Shown here: positions 57,959 through 64,000 of the stretch, piece after piece | Position numbering within the stretch: position 1 is the stretch's first letter | Layout: every line of letters begins with the position of its first letter | Origin: CAZFLM01 sp964519955 | GTDB taxonomy: Bacteria; Armatimonadota; Chthonomonadetes; Chthonomonadales; CAJBBX01 | Length of the DNA: 64,000 nucleotides | Direction: 5' to 3' | NCBI GenBank assembly: GCA_964519955.1 | Contig: CAZFLM010000008.1 | Span: 62,001 to 126,000, forward strand | Translations under genes and position numbers: made by a program | The notes under the pieces: generated by a model | The model's database searches: none | What the model was told of the DNA's origin: nothing | What the model saw: only the letters and a program-made list of their open reading frames with translations

Positions 57959-60157
57959 TTAGCCGGATGTGGCCAGTTGGCGCAGCCTCCCGACCAGTGC
58001 ATCGACGTCGCCATAGTACGGGCGCTCAAGGACCGCGCTCATGGGGGCCGGGCATGGAGGCAGCCCCATCCGCACGACAGGCGCCTTCAAGCGGCAGACG
58101 ACCGTACTGGACGCCACGACGGCGGCCACCTCAGCCGTGAACCCGTAGGCGTCCCAGCCTCCGTCTGCCACGAGGAGGCGCCCGGTCTTCTCAACCGACG
58201 ACAGGATGAGGTCCGTGTCGAGGGGCTTGACCGTCCTGGGGTCGATCACCTCGACGGAGAGGCCTTCCTGCGCCAGAAGGTCGGCTGCCTCAATGGCGCG
58301 CCGGTTCATGTAAGAGGTAGCGACCACCGTGACGTCCGTGCCCTCGCGGCGCACGATGCCCTTGCCGATGGGCACCGAATACACCTCCCGCGGGACGACC
58401 TCGTGCTCGCCGTATGCCCATCGATCGTCGATGTAGATCACGGGGTCGTCCGACAGCAGGCTGGCCACCATCAGGCCCTTCGCGTCGTACGCGGTGGCGG
58501 GCATGACCACCTTGAGGCCCGGAACGTGCGCGAAGAGGGCCTGCAGACTCTGCGAGTGTTGAGCCGCCTGTTCGCCACCCCGGTTCACGATGAGACGCGC
58601 CACAAGGGGCATCGTCACCTGGCCGGCCGTCATGTAGTGCCAGTTGGCGGCCTGGCCCAGCAACTGCTCGACGCCGAGCAGGGCGAAGTCGATGCGAGGG
58701 TGGATTACCATCGTGCGCATGCCAGCCATGGCTGCGCCGACTGCTGCGCCAGTCACCGTGTCCTCGCTGATGGGGCTGTCGACTACACGCAGCGGGCCGA
58801 ACCTCTTGTGCAGCCCGGTGGTGGAGTTGCCCACGTACCAGGGGCTGTTGACGCCCTGGCCCATCATAATGACGTGCGGATCGGCGCCCATGAGCTGCTC
58901 GGTCGCTTCGCGGATCGCCTCGCTGTAGCTGATGGCCTCAGGGTCTGATCCATCGCGCCCATGGCGCGGCACCGCACCGGCCTCGGGCACAGGGGCGCTC
59001 GTCTCGGACAGGGCGTGGCACGCATACGTGGCCGGATCCGGCCACGGAGCCACACGCGCGCGCTCCGTCGCGTTGCGGACGAGAGAGAGTTCCTCCTGGC
59101 GGATCTGCCCGGCCTCCTCGCTCGTGAGGATGCCGGCGTGCGTCAGCATGCGCTCGAACTGGAGGATGGGGTCGCGGGCCTTCCAAGCATCGTACTCCGC
59201 ACGCGTACGGATGCCCTTCTCGAGATCAAGGTTGCCGCCTACGTGGCCGTGCCACCGGTAGGTGCGGTACTCAAGCAGAGAGGGGCCGCCGCCCGAGCGC
59301 GCTCGCTCAATCGCCTCACCGGCCGTGCTGTACACCTCTAGGATGGCGTTGCCATCGGCCCGCACGCCGGGCATGCCGAACACGCCCGCGTGCCCGACGA
59401 TGTTATCGGTGGCGCGCCGTTGGTCGAGCCGCACGTGGCTTGAGTAGAGGTTGTTCTCGCAGACGAACACGATGGGCAGCTTGAGCAGTGACGCCAGGTT
59501 CAGCGACTCATGGAAGCGTCCCTCTTCGGTCGCACCATCTCCGAAGAAGGACACCGCAACGCGGCTCTCGCCTCGGTTGGCGATGGCCAGCCCGGCGCCG
59601 ACAGCGTGCGCGATCGACGATCCGACCGTCGGAGTGGTGCCGAGGATTCCGACTGAGGGATCCAAGAGGTGCATGGATCCACCCCGACCTCGAGCGCACC
59701 CGGTCTCACGGCCGAAGATCTCGGCCATCATGGCGTCGAGACTGCCGCCTTTGGCCAGGTAGTGCCCGTGCGATCGGTGGGCGCCAAACACGTAGTCCGC
59801 TTGCGACAAGTGGGCGCACACGCCGGCGGCGATGGCCTCCTCGCCCGTGTAGAGGTGGCACGGGCAGTGCACTTCTCGCTGGAGCCGGATCACGTTGCCT
59901 GAGTCGTCACAGACAAGTTCGCCGGCCTCGTCGACCTTCTCGTCCCGCACCAGGTCGGCGATGTTCTCTTCAGCGACACGGATGCGCACCATGGTGCGGT
60001 ACATGCGGCGCAACTCGTGCGTCGGGATGCCCCGGAAGTCCACGGAGTGGGCCGCCGTAGGCTTGCTGGCCGTGTTGCTGCCGTTGGTGGACCGCGGCGA
60101 CAGCACCGACGCGTGCAGCATCTGCGAGTCGGGACTGCTATCTGAGCTGTTGACCAA
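57959..60157 (-). CDS. Fused E1 alpha/beta thiamine-diphosphate dehydrogenase
   Basis: A 732-residue protein made of two subunits fused. Residues 40-390 are E1-alpha (MVRIRVAEENIADLV, GHYLAKGGSLDAMMAEIFGR, GRGGSMHLLDPSVGILG, GDGATEEGRFHESLNLAS with the ThDP-binding GDG...N), residues 405-732 are E1-beta (ISYSEAIREATEQLMGADPH, SPISEDTVTGAAVGAAMAGM, IDPRTVKPLDTDLILSSVEK). These decarboxylate pyruvate or branched 2-oxo acids. No E2 or E3 gene is near, and the gene is inside a glycan cluster, so it may supply an acyl or acetyl donor instead of feeding central metabolism. Confidence 0.9.
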   Translation of the reverse strand: MVNSSDSSPDSQMLHASVLSPRSTNGSNTASKPTAAHSVDFRGIPTHELRRMYRTMVRIRVAEENIADLVRDEKVDEAGELVCDDSGNVIRLQREVHCPCHLYTGEEAIAAGVCAHLSQADYVFGAHRSHGHYLAKGGSLDAMMAEIFGRETGCARGRGGSMHLLDPSVGILGTTPTVGSSIAHAVGAGLAIANRGESRVAVSFFGDGATEEGRFHESLNLASLLKLPIVFVCENNLYSSHVRLDQRRATDNIVGHAGVFGMPGVRADGNAILEVYSTAGEAIERARSGGGPSLLEYRTYRWHGHVGGNLDLEKGIRTRAEYDAWKARDPILQFERMLTHAGILTSEEAGQIRQEELSLVRNATERARVAPWPDPATYACHALSETSAPVPEAGAVPRHGRDGSDPEAISYSEAIREATEQLMGADPHVIMMGQGVNSPWYVGNSTTGLHKRFGPLRVVDSPISEDTVTGAAVGAAMAGMRTMVIHPRIDFALLGVEQLLGQAANWHYMTAGQVTMPLVARLIVNRGGEQAAQHSQSLQALFAHVPGLKVVMPATAYDAKGLMVASLLSDDPVIYIDDRWAYGEHEVVPREVYSVPIGKGIVRREGTDVTVVATSYMNRRAIEAADLLAQEGLSVEVIDPRTVKPLDTDLILSSVEKTGRLLVADGGWDAYGFTAEVAAVVASSTVVCRLKAPVVRMGLPPCPAPMSAVLERPYYGDVDALVGRLRQLATSG

Positions 60158-60195
60158 GGAGAGCCTCCAGATGGATCGATGTGGCAGTGGTGCCC

Positions 60196-61362
60196 TCAGG
60201 ACAGGCGAGCCAGCGCCGCCTCAACGGCATGGAGCGTTTCCCACTTCTTGCAGAAGCAGAACCTGACCTGCTCACGGCCCTTGGCAGCCTCGCAGTAGAA
60301 CGACGAGCCAGGCACCGTCGCCACACCGGTATGCTCGATGAGACGACGGCTGAAGGCGAAGTCATCGTCAGTGCCCAACTTCGGCGCTAGTCGCTCGATG
60401 CCCGCAAGCACGTAGTACGCGCCGCTTGGGTTCGAGCAAGTGAAGCCCGCCTGCCGAAGGACGCGCAGGAGAAACTCCCGGGCCTCCGCGTAGTGCCCGC
60501 GCAGACCGGCATAGTACTCCTCAGGGAAGTCCAGAGCCACAGCGGCTGCATGCTGTAGGGGAGTCGGGGCGCCAACGGTCAGGAAGTCATGCACCTTGCG
60601 AACCCGAGTGGTGATGGCCTCATGGGCTATGGCCCACCCCACGCGCCAGCCGGTTACCGAGTACGTCTTCGATATCGAGTTGATCGTGATGGTCCGGTCC
60701 GCCATGCCGGGCAGCGTCGCCAGCGAGATGTGTTCGGTCCCATCGTAGAGAATGTGCTCGTATATCTCATCTGTGACGCCATAGACGTCCCATTTGTTGC
60801 ATAGTTCGGCAATCGCCAGTAACTCGCTCCGGCTGAAGACCTTGCCGGTAGGGTTGTTGGGCGTGTTGATGACGATGGCCTTGGTGCGCTCATTGAAGGC
60901 CGCCGCCAGCTCGGCACGATCGAACTCCCAGTCCGGTGCGCGCAGCGTGACGTAGCGAGGGGTCGCGCCGGACAGGATGCCGTCTGGTCCGTAGTTCTCG
61001 TAGAACGGCTCGAATACGATGATCTCGTCGCCTGGGTTGATGATGGCCTTCAGCGTCGCGATCATCGCCTCCGTCGCGCCGCACGTCACCGTGATGTCGG
61101 TTGCTGGGTCACAGGTGATCCCGTTGTAGCGTGCCGCCTTGGCGGCGATGGCATCGCGCAACTCGGGCTCGCCAAACGTGACCGGGTACTGGTTCCACTC
61201 GTCACGGATGGCCTGGATCGCGGCCTCCTTGATGCGCGCGGGGCTCTCGAAGTCCGGGAACCCCTGCGACAGGTTGTAGCCGCCGGCGGCATCGCAGATG
61301 CGAGTCATCTCGCGGATCACCGATTCAGAGAACGTCTCGGTGATGCGTGATAGTTCCTTCAT
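60196..61362 (-). CDS. Class I/II PLP aminotransferase
   Basis: 388 residues. GYNLSQGFPDFESPARIKEA opens as in kynurenine/glutamine and aspartate transaminases, NTPNNPTGKVFSRSELLAIA is the substrate-binding loop, VTDEIYEHILYDG binds the cofactor, and SISKTYSVTGWRVGW holds the PLP lysine. The N-terminus matches class I aspartate/kynurenine-like enzymes. It starts by overlapping the DegT gene (ATGA) and is followed 38 bases later by the E1 fusion. Its substrate is unknown; it may supply the keto acid to the E1 protein. Confidence 0.93.
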   Translation of the reverse strand: MKELSRITETFSESVIREMTRICDAAGGYNLSQGFPDFESPARIKEAAIQAIRDEWNQYPVTFGEPELRDAIAAKAARYNGITCDPATDITVTCGATEAMIATLKAIINPGDEIIVFEPFYENYGPDGILSGATPRYVTLRAPDWEFDRAELAAAFNERTKAIVINTPNNPTGKVFSRSELLAIAELCNKWDVYGVTDEIYEHILYDGTEHISLATLPGMADRTITINSISKTYSVTGWRVGWAIAHEAITTRVRKVHDFLTVGAPTPLQHAAAVALDFPEEYYAGLRGHYAEAREFLLRVLRQAGFTCSNPSGAYYVLAGIERLAPKLGTDDDFAFSRRLIEHTGVATVPGSSFYCEAAKGREQVRFCFCKKWETLHAVEAALARLS

Positions 61363-62489
61363 TGCGCGCACCCCGGTGCCGGACACAGCCCGTAGAACGA
61401 GCGCACCACCGCGATCACGAAGTCGATCTCCTCGTCATTGATCTCGGCGTTCATGGGCAGCGAGCAGACCTCGCGGCTGAGTGCGTCGGTTTCCGGGAAC
61501 CCGGTGTCGGCTAGCTTCAGCGCCTCGTGCCGGTAGTAGGGCTTGCGGAACTGGGTCAGTACCTCGACACCGTTGGCCTCGAGGTAGTCCGAGAACTCGC
61601 TGCCCTGCTTCGAGCGCACCGTGTAGTTCTGGTACACGTGGTCGAAACCTGGTCGCGAGTAGTGCGGCAGCAACAGGTCCTCGATCGCGCCGAGGGCGGC
61701 GCGGTACTTCTCGGCAATCTGCTTCCGGCGTACGATCCAGTCCGGCAGGTGGCGCAGCTTCACGTCGAGGAACGCCGCCTGCAGGTTATCGAGCAGACAC
61801 GTGAATCCGTGTCCGTGGTACTCGCCCGTGTCGCGATCCTCGCCGTTGTAGCGCATGCGCCGGCAGAACAGAGCGACCTCCGGGTCATCGGTCGTAATGG
61901 CGCCGCCGTCACCGTATCCGCCCAGAATCTTGAACGGGTAGAAACTCCAGCATCCCGTCAGACCCCATGAGCCTGCACGCTTGCCATCGATGCTTGAGCC
62001 GAGGCTCTGGCAGGCATCCTCCACGACGACGAGGCCGTGCCGGCTCGCGATCTCCATCACGCGCGGCATGTCCGCCATCACCCCGCTCAGGTGCACGGGC
62101 ATGATTCCTCGCGTGCGCGGGCTGATAGCAGCCTCGATGAGGTCGCAGTCGATGTTGAAGTCCTTGCCCACGTCGACGAGGACCGGCGTCGCACCTACGT
62201 TGACGATGGCCGAGCACGAAGCTACGAACGTGTGCGCCGGCACGATCACCTCGTCGCCAGGGCCGATGCCGGCTGCTCGAAGCGACAGGTGCAGCGAGTC
62301 GTAGCCGCTGTTGAGGCCGACGGCGTACTTCGTGCCAGCGAACTTCGCCAGGTTGGCCTCGAACGACTTCAGGTGGCCCCGATCGATCAGGTCGCCTCTA
62401 GTCATTACGTCGAAGTAGGCCGCATCCAACTCGGCCTTCAACATCCGGTAGCCTTCGCGCGGATTGGCAAAGGGCACCTTGTATGGCAT
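61359..62489 (-). CDS. DegT/DnrJ/EryC1 sugar aminotransferase
   Basis: 376 residues. PLP enzyme that aminates keto-sugar nucleotides; VPAHTFVASCSAIVNVGATP, VVEDACQSLGSSIDGKRAG and SFYPFKILGGYGDGGAI (PLP Lys) are the family motifs, followed by a C-terminal helix-rich tail. The start at 62489 (MPYKVPFANP) has AAGGAG nine bases upstream; the upstream ATGs lie on or above that site. It works downstream of the CapD-type dehydratase. Confidence 0.94.
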   Translation of the reverse strand: MPYKVPFANPREGYRMLKAELDAAYFDVMTRGDLIDRGHLKSFEANLAKFAGTKYAVGLNSGYDSLHLSLRAAGIGPGDEVIVPAHTFVASCSAIVNVGATPVLVDVGKDFNIDCDLIEAAISPRTRGIMPVHLSGVMADMPRVMEIASRHGLVVVEDACQSLGSSIDGKRAGSWGLTGCWSFYPFKILGGYGDGGAITTDDPEVALFCRRMRYNGEDRDTGEYHGHGFTCLLDNLQAAFLDVKLRHLPDWIVRRKQIAEKYRAALGAIEDLLLPHYSRPGFDHVYQNYTVRSKQGSEFSDYLEANGVEVLTQFRKPYYRHEALKLADTGFPETDALSREVCSLPMNAEINDEEIDFVIAVVRSFYGLCPAPGCAQ

Positions 62490-62553
62490 CTTGAGCATCT
62501 CCTTAAGCATGCAGGCGCCCACAGGGCAGGGAGCTGCCCTGCACGAGCTCTGC

Positions 62554-63219
62554 CTAGTTGTTGGCCGATGCGTCACCGAGCAGCCGAGGGCAGTCGGCTA
62601 GTTCTCGCGGCTGCCAACTGCCGCTGACAAGCTTGGCTACGGTAGCGAACACGATCTTGGAGTCTACCGCAAGAGAACTCTCGCGAGCATATCTGAGCTG
62701 GAGGCTGAGCTTCGTTGGCCGGATCAGCTCCTCGTAGGCGGCATCCGGGTCCTGATGGCCGGCGAGGACCGCGCCTTCGTCGGAGTTCCAGATCGACGCC
62801 CAGTCGGTAATGCCCGGGCGCAGCGACAGGATCACCTTCTCTTCCTCGCTGTACATGTCCGTGTAGCGGCGCACTTCGGGACGCGGCCCCACGAAGCTCA
62901 TGTCCCCTTTGAGTACGTTGATGAACTGCGGGAGTTCGTCGAACTTGAGGCGGCGGAGCACCGCGCCAACGCGCGTGATGCGGGCATCGTCGCTGGCGGT
63001 CGACGGCCCGCCGATCTGGTCGGCGTTGCTCACCATGGTGCGGAACTTGAGCATCCTGAAGGCCCGTCCGCCCTTGCCGACGCGTTCGCCTCTGTAGAAC
63101 ACGGGACCGGGCGAGGTGAGCCGCACCGCGAGCGCGATGATCGCAAGCAGCGGACTGAGCGCCAGCAGCAGCAGGAGGGAGAACGCTATATCGAGGAGTC
63201 GCTTGATGGTGGGGTACAT
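62554..63219 (-). CDS. Undecaprenyl-phosphate sugar-1-phosphate transferase
   Basis: 221 residues, the short PglC-like form. One membrane hairpin (LLDIAFSLLLLLALSPLLAI), then the catalytic core SPGPVFYRGERVGKGGRAF, MLKFRTMVSNADQIGG, KFDELPQFINVLKGDMSFVG, PRPEVRRYTDMYSEEEK. It loads the first sugar phosphate onto the lipid carrier in the inner membrane. A start at 63219 gives this normal length. Confidence 0.93.
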   Translation of the reverse strand: MYPTIKRLLDIAFSLLLLLALSPLLAIIALAVRLTSPGPVFYRGERVGKGGRAFRMLKFRTMVSNADQIGGPSTASDDARITRVGAVLRRLKFDELPQFINVLKGDMSFVGPRPEVRRYTDMYSEEEKVILSLRPGITDWASIWNSDEGAVLAGHQDPDAAYEELIRPTKLSLQLRYARESSLAVDSKIVFATVAKLVSGSWQPRELADCPRLLGDASANN

Positions 63220-63404
63220 GGTTGTGTCCCAGGCGTTTGGCGCGGCGCGACCCGCGCTGGAGCGGGCGCCGGATGCCGGGAGCGTCAACAGCCTGGCGCT
63301 GCCTCCCGGTGCCTTCGGGTGATGCGGTATCATGCGGACGCGGTAAGGTGCGAGGGCCTTGCCGTCCCTAGGGTCTTTTACCGACTACACGATCGCGCGT
63401 CAGC

Positions 63405-64000
63405 TCAGCTCTCTGCCGACGAACCACCTTCGTTTGCGCCTACAGATGCGATGTCAGCCAGATGATCCTCCAGGCGGGCGTAGACGCTCTCCGCGCGGAA
63501 GTCCGACTTGTACATCTCCAGCGCCCGCGCCCCCATGGAGGCGATCACCTCCTGGTCGTCGCACAGGCGCGCCAGTATCGCCGAGAGGGCGTCTACGTCA
63601 CCCGTCGGGTACGTGAGCCCACAACCGCGCTGCGTCAGCAGGTCGTGCAACACGCCATGAGTTGGGCTCGCCAGCACCGGAAGGCCGCCACTCATGTACT
63701 CGATCGCCTTGTTGTTGATGGTCGCAGTGAAGTCGGTGCGGTCCGGTAACGGATCCAATCCGATGGACGCCCGACGGAGCAGCACGTGTATCTGCGCCGC
63801 ATTCGTCCACCCGGCCCATATGACCCCTGGATCGCCCGCTGTCATCTGCCGGTACGCGTCTGCGCAGTCGCCGGTACCGCATATGACCAGTCGGGTGCGT
63901 GCCCGCTTCTCTCCGAGGGGCTCCCGCGCACGGATCACCGTGGCCAAATCGAACTGCCTGCCGATGGTACCCACGAAGCAGAGCGTGAGGCAGTCGGGCT
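63405..64000 (-). CDS. GT-B glycosyltransferase (group 1), partial
   Basis: The 5' end lies beyond the window; 198 residues are visible. FVGTIGRQFDLATVIRA, LVICGTGDCADAYRQMTAG and INNKAIEYMSGGLPVLASPT are the C-terminal nucleotide-sugar-binding part of family 4 transferases (the E..yM..G.PV core). An extra TTVVTAT-like start cannot be judged. It belongs to the glycan cluster and would extend the lipid-linked oligosaccharide. Confidence 0.88.
   Translation of the reverse strand, partial: PDCLTLCFVGTIGRQFDLATVIRAREPLGEKRARTRLVICGTGDCADAYRQMTAGDPGVIWAGWTNAAQIHVLLRRASIGLDPLPDRTDFTATINNKAIEYMSGGLPVLASPTHGVLHDLLTQRGCGLTYPTGDVDALSAILARLCDDQEVIASMGARALEMYKSDFRAESVYARLEDHLADIASVGANEGGSSAES

Overview
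The window is a high-GC (by eye about two-thirds G+C), densely coded stretch of bacterial chromosome. Several signs point to the Armatimonadota, or a planctomycete-like relative: two pseudopilins with the H-X9-DG signature and the phrase MYNQDYDE, secreted sugar-active proteins, Gfo/Idh and SDR enzymes, and intergenic DNA carrying families of short palindromic interspersed repeats. Recognisable promoters follow a sigma70 pattern, TTGAC(A/G/T), 17-18 bases, then TAnnnT. No tRNA, rRNA, CRISPR array, insertion sequence or prophage was found, and the phylum call is inference from these traits.

Left part (1-15500). A partial glycosyltransferase-like gene is followed by a leftward three-gene set (ParA ATPase flanked by two unknown proteins), which diverges from a STAND/NB-ARC ATPase with TPR-like repeats. 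Next come a sugar-catabolic pair (Gfo/Idh oxidoreductase and NagB-like deaminase), a lipoprotein, a secreted beta-propeller glycosidase-like protein and a broken 2H phosphoesterase. A leftward operon then holds an NlpC/P60 hydrolase, thiamine pyrophosphokinase and an SbcC/Rad50 ATPase.

Middle part (15500-32700). rpsO and pnp stand in their classic order with a hairpin between them. An ExeA-like ATPase and a helix-turn-helix protein follow, and then a surface/secretion island: two pseudopilins, two tiny membrane or lipoproteins and three tandem paralogues of a PepSY-like exported family. rseP and dxr form the usual pair. A class III nucleotidyl cyclase fused to a STAND ATPase and a DUF512 radical-SAM protein come next, then a tandem array of five copies of a 38-bp repeat.

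Right-middle part (32700-48140). One long leftward transcription unit runs hisD, hisB, a nucleotide-sugar-type epimerase, a small PH-like membrane protein, hisH, hisA, and then five consecutive paralogous genes for small membrane-anchored coiled-coil proteins sharing a YDVSFDTAL motif. This array is the best candidate for something undescribed. Upstream lie lnt, whose coding sequence contains two in-frame copies of the interspersed repeat, a lipoprotein, a GAF-only sensor protein and two overlapping ABC transporter pairs.

Right part (48140-64000). A rightward three-gene catabolic operon (SDR, ceramidase-like hydrolase, URO-D-like protein) faces two leftward sugar enzymes and an FxLYD-like protein. 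metF is followed by a leftward polysaccharide or glycan cluster that runs off the window: glycosyltransferase, undecaprenyl-phosphate sugar transferase, DegT aminotransferase, class I aminotransferase, a fused E1 alpha/beta thiamine enzyme and a CapD/WbpM-type dehydratase.
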